Positions 1 through 5,759 of a DNA stretch of 6,324 nt are shown one piece after another. This stretch comes from Minisyncoccota bacterium. GTDB lineage: Bacteria; Patescibacteriota; Minisyncoccia; UBA6257; HR35. A program made the translations under genes and the position numbers. Under the pieces are notes generated by a model. It was given only the letters and a program-made list of their open reading frames with translations. It did not search any database and was not told where the DNA came from. How positions within the stretch are numbered: the first letter of the stretch is position 1; every line of letters starts with the position of its first letter. The DNA is taken from positions 1 to 6,324 of the forward strand of contig JAPYWP010000038.1 in NCBI GenBank assembly GCA_028276315.1. The letters are read 5' to 3'.

Positions 1-499
1 TTTCAATTTTTTTCATAGGTTGGCCAGTGTGAAATGCTAATATTTCATTTATTCTATTTTTAAGTTTTACTATCTGCCTTGCTGTAATTTCTATTTCTAC
101 CGCTTGACCCTCAACTCCTCCCATTACCTGGTGCAGTAAAATTTCAGTATTTGGTAATGCAGCTCTTTTTCCTTTAGCTCCTCCTGCAAGTAAAACTGCT
201 GCTGCTGATGCTGCCATTCCAATAGCAATTGTTGCTACATCAGGCTTTATGTATTGCATTGTATCATAAATAGCTAAAGCAGAAGTAACGATTCCACCAG
301 GACTATTTATATAAAAATAAATATCTTTTTCAGGATTTTCATGCTCTAAAAATAATAATTGAGCAATAATGCTATTTGCTACAATATCATTAATTGGGCC
401 TGTTAAAAATATTATTCTTTCTTTAAGAAGTCTTGAATAAATATCGTAAGCTCTTTCCCCGTATTGAGTTTTTTCTATTACCATCGGAATTAGATTCAT
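1..499 (-). CDS. clpP: ATP-dependent Clp protease proteolytic subunit (5' part, cut by window edge)
   Basis: ClpP is the serine peptidase barrel that degrades cytosolic proteins fed to it by Clp ATPases such as ClpX. I translated 166 codons from the ATG at 499; the family is usually about 195 residues, so roughly 30 are missing. Visible family features are the N-terminal IPMVIEKT segment (residues 4-11), the INSPGG oxyanion-region motif (64-69), the nucleophile Ser98 in GMAASAAA, catalytic His123 in LLHQVMGG, and the handle-helix ending HTGQPMKKIE. The catalytic Asp of the family follows this point within a few residues, so it lies just off the window. There is no Shine-Dalgarno upstream. Instead TATAAT ends six bases before the ATG, suggesting a leaderless message. 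The gene lies downstream of the terminator of the preceding minus-strand gene, so it is probably transcribed independently. The identification is secure. Confidence 0.97.
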   Translation of the reverse strand, partial: MNLIPMVIEKTQYGERAYDIYSRLLKERIIFLTGPINDIVANSIIAQLLFLEHENPEKDIYFYINSPGGIVTSALAIYDTMQYIKPDVATIAIGMAASAAAVLLAGGAKGKRAALPNTEILLHQVMGGVEGQAVEIEITARQIVKLKNRINEILAFHTGQPMKKIE

Positions 500-534
500 A
501 AAAATATTATAACATAAAAACAACATAAAGATAA
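500..534 (-). promoter_or_regulatory. extended -10 promoter of clpP, predicted leaderless start
   Basis: On the minus strand the sequence TGTTATAAT (514 to 506) is a perfect extended -10 element. Six bases separate it from the ATG at 499, so the expected start site, about seven bases after the hexamer, falls on the start codon. The -35 region is weak: TTATCT at 534-529 with a 17-base spacer matches 3 of 6 consensus positions. The -35 overlaps the T tract of the terminator just upstream. Confidence 0.65.
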
Positions 535-562
535 AAAGGGCGATCGCATAATTGATCGCCCT
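529..562 (-). terminator. Rho-independent terminator for the 585-1436 gene
   Basis: Read on the minus strand, AGGGCGATC (562-554) and GATCGCCCT (545-537) form a perfect 9-bp stem with an 8-base loop, followed by TTTTTATCT. It lies 22 bases past the stop codon at 585 and ends that gene before clpP begins. The reverse orientation has only a short TTTT, so activity on the plus strand would be weak. Confidence 0.85.
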
Positions 563-584
563 GCTTTTATAGATTTTTTATCGT

Positions 585-1436
585 TTAGACTAGAAACTCA
601 AACTTTTTTTCTTCAAGATTATATCTTCCTAAAATAAAAATTGATTCATTGTTGAATATACACACAAAATAATAGACACTCCCAGAATCAGAAACTTTAA
701 CAATGGTAGAATCAGTTTTTGTAGATTCATGTGCTCTCTCCCCTTCTCTAAATTTAAAATCAACATCATCAAAATTTCCTGTGGTTAAAAAAGGATTCCT
801 TATATCTGCAACGCAAACGTATATAAACTCTCCGACATTTTTACCTCTATAAATACCATCAACTAGAGAAAGATTTTGAGGGCTAGGATCATAACCCAAT
901 ATTTCTAAAAATTCTGATAATTCTATTCCTACAAGTTCCTTTCCTTCATGTTCAAAAGATATATAATCCCATTTACTAAAAAGAGAAGAATGCATTTTAA
1001 AGAATTTACTATGTCTCCAATTTTTTACGACGTCTTCTATTATACTATTATATATCTCAATGCTTTTTTCTAATTCTTCCCCTCTAAGTGGTTTTCCATA
1101 TTCAAAACCAAATAAATTCCTTCCAATTTCATATATAAGAAATTCTATTGTAGAAGAAGCTTTTTTTGCAAATTCTATAGTGTACTTTATTTCACTAGAG
1201 AAGTGAATCCCCTTGTTAAAAGATCTCCACATGCCCTTCAATTCGTTTTCAGGTGCAAACTTTTCAAACTTTCTAGGGCTGCCGTGAAATAGTATCATTA
1301 ACTCATTTGTTTCGGGATACCTACATTTACTATCTTTCATCCTTTTTTCTAGAAAACTTAGCTTTTTGCGTAATATTTCTAGGTCTTCCTGATTTTTTAT
1401 TATTTCCATCAGTTTTTTAAATTGAATGCTCTCCAT
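585..1436 (-). CDS. putative ADP-ribosyltransferase-fold protein (divergent)
   Basis: A 283-residue soluble protein with no signal peptide. Residues 1-40 look like a charged coiled-coil helix. The rest carries the order of motifs seen in toxin-like and polyvalent ADP-ribosyltransferase domains: LFHGSPRKFEKF (49-60), resembling the HGT..F..F NAD-binding strand; GIHFSSEIKYTIEFAKK (76-92), resembling G.yFt....A..YA; EFIYVCVADIRNPF (203-216), resembling the yvvyl.i.NP strand; and TDSTIVKV followed by YYFVCIFNNESIFILG (241-270), resembling DGii....yvvF....I. The usual DG pair near the end is changed to DS, so activity is uncertain. The gene stands alone, with a consensus promoter, a Shine-Dalgarno and its own terminator, unlike its neighbours, which might indicate acquisition from elsewhere. 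The fold is inferred from motif pattern only; a protein of unknown function is the alternative. Confidence 0.45.
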   Translation of the reverse strand: MESIQFKKLMEIIKNQEDLEILRKKLSFLEKRMKDSKCRYPETNELMILFHGSPRKFEKFAPENELKGMWRSFNKGIHFSSEIKYTIEFAKKASSTIEFLIYEIGRNLFGFEYGKPLRGEELEKSIEIYNSIIEDVVKNWRHSKFFKMHSSLFSKWDYISFEHEGKELVGIELSEFLEILGYDPSPQNLSLVDGIYRGKNVGEFIYVCVADIRNPFLTTGNFDDVDFKFREGERAHESTKTDSTIVKVSDSGSVYYFVCIFNNESIFILGRYNLEEKKFEFLV

Positions 1437-1442
1437 TTTTTG

Positions 1443-1447
1443 CTCCC
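1443..1447 (-). promoter_or_regulatory. Shine-Dalgarno of the ADP-ribosyltransferase-like gene
   Basis: GGGAG sits six bases before the ATG at 1436 and supports that start. It is the only clear Shine-Dalgarno in the window. It is notable because the 16S tail here lacks the usual CCUCC core. It could still pair with UUCCUUU further along the 3' trailer through AAAGGGA with one G-U. Confidence 0.65.
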
Positions 1448-1480
1448 TTTTTTAATTTTTAATTGCAATAATTATTAATT

Positions 1481-1508
1481 TTTATATCAAATTTCAAAGA
1501 TTTGTCAA
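1481..1508 (-). promoter_or_regulatory. sigma70-type promoter of the ADP-ribosyltransferase-like gene
   Basis: On the minus strand there is a perfect TTGACA -35 (1508-1503), a 16-base spacer, and TATAAA (1486-1481) preceded by TG one base upstream, giving an extended -10. The start would be near 1474, leaving a leader of roughly 38 bases that contains the Shine-Dalgarno. This is the strongest protein-gene promoter in the window. Confidence 0.8.
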
Positions 1509-1537
1509 TAACCAAATATTTTTAATTAATTTTATCT

Positions 1538-1549
1538 TATAATTTTAAT
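1538..1549 (+). promoter_or_regulatory. -10 element of the membrane protein gene, predicted leaderless
   Basis: TATAAT at 1538-1543 is followed by exactly six bases (TTTAAT) and the ATG at 1550. No Shine-Dalgarno is present and no convincing -35 lies 16-18 bases upstream. The match is to the -10 only, so in this AT-rich DNA it could be chance. The spacing is the same as for clpP and for the gene at 2145. Confidence 0.45.
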
Positions 1550-1897
1550 ATGTTAGTTGGGGATCATAAGATATTAAAGATTGCACTATTTATTTTAATT
1601 GTTCTTTTTCTTTTTTATATTTTTCTTTATAATCCAAAAATCTGCTCCGATAAAAGCATTATAAGAGCATCAACTATTTTTTTCCCATTTTTAAATTTAA
1701 TAGCAATTATTTTTTCAATTATTTTATTTAAAAAAGAAAATTTAATTGTAAAAATTTTTCTTCTTTTTTTTGTTGTTTTAATGTGGCTAATAAGTCTTTA
1801 TTTAAATTTTTTAGTAGGGAAATCTTGTTTTGATTTGCTTTTTGCCCTTAGCATTCATTCTATTTTAATACCATTTATTTTAATGATTTTTTACTAG
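1550..1897 (+). CDS. small four-helix integral membrane protein, function unknown
   Basis: A 115-residue, very hydrophobic protein that I do not recognise. Four likely membrane segments lie at about residues 9-27, 41-60, 65-88 and 94-114, joined by short loops. The loops carry the charges (DHK near the start, CSDK at 32-35, KKEN at 61-64, GK at 90-91) and two cysteines, Cys32 and Cys93. The short, Lys-containing N-terminus suggests an inside start, but topology is uncertain. The gene has no Shine-Dalgarno and starts six bases after TATAAT. It is divergent from the ADP-ribosyltransferase-like gene, sharing a 113-base intergenic region, and its stop codon abuts the -35 of the 16S promoter. The long open frame with consistent hydrophobic design supports a real gene, although AT-rich DNA favours such residues by chance. 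Confidence 0.6.
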   Translation: MLVGDHKILKIALFILIVLFLFYIFLYNPKICSDKSIIRASTIFFPFLNLIAIIFSIILFKKENLIVKIFLLFFVVLMWLISLYLNFLVGKSCFDLLFALSIHSILIPFILMIFY

Positions 1898-1927
1898 TTG
1901 AGTTTTTAAAAAACTTTATGGTATAAT
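1898..1927 (+). promoter_or_regulatory. 16S rRNA promoter
   Basis: TTGAGT (1898-1903), an 18-base spacer and TATAAT (1922-1927), preceded by TGG to give an extended -10. The start is expected near 1934, about 70 bases before the processing stem. The -35 begins on the base after the stop codon of the membrane protein gene. The leader between 1935 and 2005 is AT-rich and purine-rich; I see no convincing boxA element in it. Confidence 0.7.
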
Positions 1928-2005
1928 AATATAAAAGATGATATTGCTACATTAGAAAATTAAAGAAATTCAAGAAAATCGAGAAAATAAAAATTAAATT
2001 AATAA

Positions 2006-2028
2006 AAGTTTTCTAATTGCCCGGACGA
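2006..2028 (+). repeat. 5' arm of the pre-16S processing stem
   Basis: These 23 bases are the exact reverse complement of 4029-4051, with no mismatch. In the transcript the two arms bring the ends of 16S together, as in the RNase III processing stems of other bacteria. The arm ends two bases before the predicted mature 5' end. Confidence 0.9.
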
Positions 2029-2100
2029 ATTAAAATGAGAGTTTGATCCTGGCTCAGAGAGAGCGTTGGCGGCGTGGATAAGGCATGCAAGTCGTACGAG

Positions 2101-2132
2101 TAGGGGTGGGAGATGAGAGGTGGGAGATTAGA
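2101..2132 (+). repeat. left inverted arm of the IVS, with tandem 14-base units
   Basis: The decamer GGTGGGAGAT occurs twice (2105-2114 and 2119-2128), each followed by GAGA or TAGA, so the arm is a 14-base tandem repeat. It pairs with 2497-2528; mismatches fall at 2113, 2125, 2127 and 2129. Confidence 0.85.
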
Positions 2133-2144
2133 TATAATTTTGTT
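2133..2144 (+). promoter_or_regulatory. possible internal leaderless promoter for the IVS gene
   Basis: TATAAT at 2133-2138 is followed by exactly six bases and the ATG at 2145. No Shine-Dalgarno is present. If active, the IVS gene would be transcribed as a leaderless message independently of 16S. The 16- to 18-base upstream position lies in the GGTGGGAG arm and offers no good -35, so support rests on the -10 and the shared spacing. Confidence 0.4.
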
Positions 2145-2486
2145 ATGATTAGAAATTTTGAGGATTTAGAAGTTTATCAAAGAGCACAAAATTTATATCC
2201 GCTCGTTGTTGAATTTGTTCGCAAATTTCCTAAAGAAGGTTTTCATCTTAAAGATCAATTATGTCGAGCTGCGAATGGTATTCAAGCAAATATAACTGAA
2301 GGTTTCAGGAGATCCCCTGCTGAGTTTAAAATGTATCTTACAAGAGCTTTAGGTTCTTTTAATGAAGTTATTAGTCATCTTAAAGATGCTTTAAATGCAA
2401 AATTTGGAAATCCAAAAATAGCAGAAAAACTTATTCAAGAATACGAAATTATAGGAAAACAAATATTTCGTCTAAGAGAAAAATGA
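2145..2486 (+). CDS. four-helix-bundle protein, S23/IVS family, encoded inside 16S
   Basis: A 113-residue protein of the 23S rRNA intervening-sequence (S23) four-helix-bundle family, related to the Avd accessory proteins of diversity-generating retroelements. Diagnostic segments are the opening IRNFEDLEVYQRAQNL, FPKEGFHLKDQLCRAANGIQ, the conserved ANITEGF with a following RRS, and the last helix IIGKQIFRLREK. The length is typical of the family. I start it at 2145 because family members begin with this short lead into the F.DL..Y..A helix. An open frame continues upstream to an ATG at 2085, but that would read through 16S sequence and the stem arm. The role of the family is not established; RNA or nucleic-acid binding is suspected from its basic, helical nature. 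The gene stops 10 bases before the right stem arm. Confidence 0.93.
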   Translation: MIRNFEDLEVYQRAQNLYPLVVEFVRKFPKEGFHLKDQLCRAANGIQANITEGFRRSPAEFKMYLTRALGSFNEVISHLKDALNAKFGNPKIAEKLIQEYEIIGKQIFRLREK

Positions 2487-2496
2487 AAATAAAAAT

Positions 2497-2528
2497 TCTC
2501 ACCACCCACTTCTCACCTCCCACCTCTA
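2497..2528 (+). repeat. right inverted arm of the IVS
   Basis: Two units, TCTCACCACCCACT (2497-2510) and TCTCACCTCCCACC (2511-2524), followed by TCTA. They are the imperfect reverse complement of the left arm, with which they form the long stem expected to be cut by a double-strand ribonuclease. Confidence 0.85.
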
Positions 2529-2680
2529 CTAGTGGCAAACGGGGCAGTAACACGTACGCAACCTACCCTTATCCCGGGCATAACCCTGCGAAAGCGGGGC
2601 TAATTCCCGATGGTCCCAAAATGTGTCATTGACACGTTTTGGGTAAAGGCGCAAGCCGGATAAGGATGGGCGTGCGGCCG

Positions 2681-2715
<35 letters not shown>

Positions 2716-3370
2716 TATGACCGGTAGGGGGCCTGAGAGGGTGTTCCCCGCCAAGGGCACTGAGACACGGGCCCTACTCCTACGGGAGGCAGCAGCCGAG
2801 AATCTTGGGCAATGGGCGAAAGCCTGACCCAGTGACGCCGCGTGCCGGAAGAAGCCCTTCGGGGTGTAAACGGCTTTTGTGGGGGAGCAAGTCCCGATAT
2901 TTTATCGGGATTGACAGTACCCCACGAATAAGGGACGACTAACTTCGTGCCAGCAGTCGCGGTAATACGAAGGTCCCAAACGCTTCTCGGATTTACTGGG
3001 CGTAAAGGGTGAACAGGCGGACCCTGAAGTTCTTTGTTAAAGCTCCTAGCTCAACTAGGAAAAAGCAAAGAATACTCAGGGTCTAGAGAGCTCCAGGGGC
3101 CGGTAGAACGGACGGTGGAGGGGTGAAATCCGATGATATCGTCCGGAATGCCGAAAGCGAAGGCAGCCGGCTAGGGAGTTTCTGACGCTGATTTCACGAA
3201 AGCCAGGGGCGCAAAAAGGATTAGATACCCTTGTAGTCCTGGCTGTAAACGCTGGGTGCTAGCTTTGGGGATTTTAAAGACCCCATCTCCGAGGCGAAGC
3301 TAACGCGTTAAGCACCCCGCCTGGGTAGTACGGCCGCAAGGCTGAAACTCAAAGGAATAGACGGAAGGCT

Positions 3371-3403
<33 letters not shown>

Positions 3404-3495
3404 AGTAACCGAAAAACCTTACCCGGGCTTGACATCCAACCGTCAAGCCCCGCCGAAAGGCGGAGGTGAGCCTACAATTTTTTGTAGGCAGGTTG

Positions 3496-3527
<32 letters not shown>

Positions 3528-3830
3528 GTGTGAACCGTATCCTTAAGTGGCACAACGAGCGCAACCCCTGCCCTGTGTTACACGTGTCACAGGGGACTGC
3601 CGGTTCTTAACCGGAGGAAGGAGGGGATGACGTCAGGTCCGCATGGCCCTTATGTCCGGGGCTACACACATGCTACAATGCCAGCTACAAAGGGTTGCGA
3701 AGCCGCGAGGCGGAGCTAATCCCTAAAAAGCTGGCCCAGTTCGGATTGCAGGCTGAAACCCGCCTGCATGAAGCCGGAATCGCTAGTAATCGCGGTTCAG
3801 GATGCCGCGGTGAATACGTTCTCAGCCTTT

Positions 3831-3847
3831 GTACTCACTGCCTGTCA
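3831..3847 (+). other. 16S decoding-site strand with non-standard bases
   Basis: This strand corresponds to E. coli 1392-1408, normally GTACACACCGCCCGTCA, and here reads GTACTCACTGCCTGTCA. The changes are at 1396 (A to U), 1400 (C to U) and 1404 (C to U). The partner at 921 is A (3359) and at 1497 is A (3920), restoring both pairs. A1408, A1492, A1493, the U1406-U1495 pair and U1498 are retained. Confidence 0.85.
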
Positions 3848-3952
3848 GCCCAGAGGAGTTCTCGGTGCTCGAAGACCCTTTTCAGGGTTTAGAGCACAGG
3901 GAATGACTAGGGGTAAGTCATAACAAGGCACCGCTAGGGGAACCTGGCGGTG

Positions 3953-3965
3953 AAACATCTCTGAT
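3953..3965 (+). other. 16S 3' tail with altered anti-Shine-Dalgarno
   Basis: Counting without gaps from the helix 45 loop, E. coli GATCACCTCCTTA (1530-1542) aligns with AAACATCTCTGAT. The CCUCC core therefore reads UCUCU (3958-3962). No CCTCC occurs anywhere between helix 45 and the processing stem. With a gap, TTCCTTT (3965-3971) could instead be a displaced remnant of the tail. Confidence 0.75.
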
Positions 3966-4003
3966 TCCTTTGAGTTAAAATTTTGAGCCAGACTCATTTT
4001 ATA

Positions 4004-4027
4004 TGGACCAAGCCATTACTTGGTCCA
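4004..4027 (+). other. hairpin in the 16S 3' trailer
   Basis: TGGACCAAG (4004-4012) and CTTGGTCCA (4019-4027) form a perfect 9-bp stem with a 6-base loop, directly before the right arm of the processing stem. It lacks a following T tract, so it is not a standard terminator. It may be a processing or folding element of the precursor. Confidence 0.7.
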
Positions 4028-4028
4028 G

Positions 4029-4051
4029 TCGTCCGGGCAATTAGAAAACTT
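4029..4051 (+). repeat. 3' arm of the pre-16S processing stem
   Basis: An exact 23-base reverse complement of 2006-2028. It closes the 16S precursor and ends 14 bases before the next start codon. No T-rich terminator separates the 16S unit from the receiver-domain gene, so read-through from the rRNA promoter is possible. Confidence 0.9.
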
Positions 4052-4065
4052 AATTAGTTTTTAAT

Positions 4066-4443
4066 ATGAAAATACTAATAGTTGAAGATGAATTTTTCTT
4101 AAGGAATATTTTAGAAAAAAAACTTCAGGCAGAAGGTTTTGATGTTATTTTAGCCTCTGATGGTGTTGAAGCAGTTGAAAAAACTGTAAAAGAAGTTCCA
4201 GATTTAATCTTACTTGATTTAATATTGCCTAAAAAAAATGGATTTGAGGTTTTAGAAGAAATTAAAAAAGATCCTTACCTAAAAGATATACCTGTAATTA
4301 TTATTTCTAATCTTGGGCAAGAGATTGATATAGATAGAGCTAAAAAATTTGGTGTCAATGAGTATTTAATTAAAGCTCAAACATCACTAGATACTGTTGT
4401 TGAAAAAATAAAAGAAATAAAAGAAATAAAAAATAAAATATAA
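4066..4443 (+). CDS. stand-alone response regulator receiver (CheY-like) protein
   Basis: A 125-residue protein made of a single receiver domain with no output domain. It has the acidic pocket Glu7-Asp8 after MKILIV, the phosphoacceptor Asp51 in LILLDLILPKKNG, the switch Ser81 in VIIISN, the aromatic switch Tyr100, and the conserved Lys103. Lys103 is followed by Ala-Gln instead of the usual Pro. It would be phosphorylated in the cytosol by a histidine kinase, but none is encoded here, so the partner and output are unknown. A Lys/Glu/Ile-rich tail (114-125) extends the last helix. There is no Shine-Dalgarno and no convincing -10 before the ATG. Its position 14 bases after the 16S processing stem suggests it may be cotranscribed with 16S. 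It probably forms an operon with the kinase 3 bases downstream. Confidence 0.92.
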   Translation: MKILIVEDEFFLRNILEKKLQAEGFDVILASDGVEAVEKTVKEVPDLILLDLILPKKNGFEVLEEIKKDPYLKDIPVIIISNLGQEIDIDRAKKFGVNEYLIKAQTSLDTVVEKIKEIKEIKNKI

Positions 4444-4446
4444 TTT

Positions 4447-5748
4447 ATGCTAATTAAAAACTTTAATGAATTAGCTTTATCTTCTGAAAGAAAAACTCTG
4501 CTTGAAGTCTTAAACTTCGGGCTAGAGAATTTAAATATAGAAAATGAAATTGAAAAATTGAAACTAAAAGAAGGTTTTATTTTTGTTGAGGATAAAATTT
4601 TTAATTTAGAAGATTTTTCAAGAATTGTTCTTGTTGGTTTTGGTAAAGGATCTTTTTATATTGCTTCAAGTATACATAAAATTTTATTAGAAAGAAAAAA
4701 TTTTTTAGGATCTTTTGTTATAGATTTTAAATATGATAATTTTTATTTTGATGATAAATTTTATTTTTTTGAAGGAGATCATCCATTAGTTACAGAAAGA
4801 AATATTTTAGCAACAAAGAAAATAATTGAATTTTTAAAAGAATTAAATTTAAAAGAAAATGATCTTGTTATTGTTATAATTTGTGGTGGCGGATCTAGTA
4901 TGTTTGAAATTCCAGTTATAGATTTTTCAAAGCTTATAAAAATTAATCAAAAATTGCTTACATGCGGTGCTAATATTTATGAGGTAAATACAATTAGAAA
5001 GCATTTATCTTTTTTAAAAGGCGGCTCTTTTTTAAAAATTCTTTATCCAGCAAAAGTTATTTCTTTTATTGTTTCTGATGTTGTTGGAGATGATATTAGT
5101 ATTGTAGCGTCTGGCCCTACTTGTTTTGATAATACAACAAAAGAAGATGCACTAAAATTAATTAAAAAGTATAGCATTGAAATAAAAGAGAACGAAATTA
5201 TTGAAACTCCAAAAGAAAAAAAGTTTTTTGAAAATGTTTTTAATTTTATTCTTTTTAATAATTTGAAAATTTTAAAAAAAATGGAAGATTTTGTTAAGAA
5301 CTTAAAGATAGAAGCTGAAATAATTTCAAGCAAAGTTAATGAATCAACAGAGGAATTTTCTCAAAAAAGTTTAGAAATTGTTTTAAAACTTAAAAAAGGA
5401 ATTTATATTTTTGGCGGAGAGACAACTTTATGTGTTAAAAAACCAGGGAAAGGAGGTAGAAACCAAGATCTTGCTTTAAGGGTTTTGAAAATTTTAAAAG
5501 AAAAAAATTTAAAAAATATAGTTTTTTTAGCTTTTAATTCAGATGGTTGGGATAATAGTGAATTTGGTGGTGCTATTGTAGATCAAATTTCTTTAGATAA
5601 AGCAGAAAAAATGAATTTAGATATAAATTATTTTTTAAATGAAAATTTAAGTTTTTATTTTTTTGAAAAAACAAAAGATTATATTTTAACAGGAAGATTA
5701 CCAATCAATGTAGCTGATTTTATTTTAATTTATAAAACCGCAAGTTAA
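4447..5748 (+). CDS. glycerate kinase, MOFRL/DUF4147 family
   Basis: A 433-residue protein close to the family's usual length; members phosphorylate D-glycerate to 2-phosphoglycerate, linking serine or glycerate metabolism to lower glycolysis. The N-terminal domain (about 1-230) shows GFGKG (64-68, with the conserved Lys67), GDHPLV (110-115), CGGGSS (146-151), RKHLS...KGG (184-193), SDVVGDD (210-216) and SGPT (222-225). The MOFRL domain shows GGETT (323-327) and GKGGRNQD (334-341). The last two family motifs are altered: SDGWDN (365-370) for TDGTDG, and TGRLPINVAD (415-424) for the usual TGPTGTNVND. Substrate or activity could therefore differ. The start lies 3 bases after the receiver gene's stop, with no Shine-Dalgarno, so reinitiation or coupling is likely. 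The middle region (230-320) is Lys/Glu/Ile/Phe-rich. Family assignment is firm; the exact substrate is inferred. Confidence 0.92.
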   Translation: MLIKNFNELALSSERKTLLEVLNFGLENLNIENEIEKLKLKEGFIFVEDKIFNLEDFSRIVLVGFGKGSFYIASSIHKILLERKNFLGSFVIDFKYDNFYFDDKFYFFEGDHPLVTERNILATKKIIEFLKELNLKENDLVIVIICGGGSSMFEIPVIDFSKLIKINQKLLTCGANIYEVNTIRKHLSFLKGGSFLKILYPAKVISFIVSDVVGDDISIVASGPTCFDNTTKEDALKLIKKYSIEIKENEIIETPKEKKFFENVFNFILFNNLKILKKMEDFVKNLKIEAEIISSKVNESTEEFSQKSLEIVLKLKKGIYIFGGETTLCVKKPGKGGRNQDLALRVLKILKEKNLKNIVFLAFNSDGWDNSEFGGAIVDQISLDKAEKMNLDINYFLNENLSFYFFEKTKDYILTGRLPINVADFILIYKTAS

Positions 5749-5759
5749 AAGTTAAGTAC

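Larger units (their letters stand above)
2101..2528 (+). mobile_element. intervening sequence (IVS) in 16S helix 6
   Basis: A 428-base insertion replaces the tip of helix 6 (V1 region) between GTCGTACGAG and CTAGTGGC. Its ends pair with each other over 32 positions, 28 of them paired (two G-U) and four mismatched, extending helix 6 into a long stem. The interior encodes an S23-type protein. Known rRNA intervening sequences with this architecture are cut out by RNase III without religation, leaving a fragmented rRNA. The same fate is inferred here. Nothing of a group I or II intron core, nor a homing endonuclease, is seen. Confidence 0.9.

Noticed and set aside
1938..1955. Short open frame with ATG after the 16S -10
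   Set aside because: It has six codons including the stop and lies in the rRNA leader.
2085..2144. 20-residue N-terminal extension of the S23-type protein
   Set aside because: It would be translated from 16S helix 6 and the IVS stem arm. Family members start near the residue encoded at 2145, which also has a correctly spaced -10.
2101..2528. Group I or II self-splicing intron in 16S
   Set aside because: I see no intron core elements or homing endonuclease; the closing stem and S23-type gene match an intervening sequence.
2615..2643. 13-bp hairpin CCCAAAATGTGTC / GACACGTTTTGGG
   Set aside because: It is striking, but falls at the variable V2 helix 10 position and is ordinary rRNA length variation.
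3695..3892. 65-codon open frame on the plus strand
   Set aside because: It is 16S rRNA (helices 41-44) read as codons.
4004..4027. Rho-independent terminator after 16S
   Set aside because: The 9-bp hairpin is followed by GTCGTCCGGG, not by a T tract.
5043..5333. 96-codon open frame on the minus strand
   Set aside because: It is antisense to the glycerate kinase gene, whose frame carries all the family motifs there.
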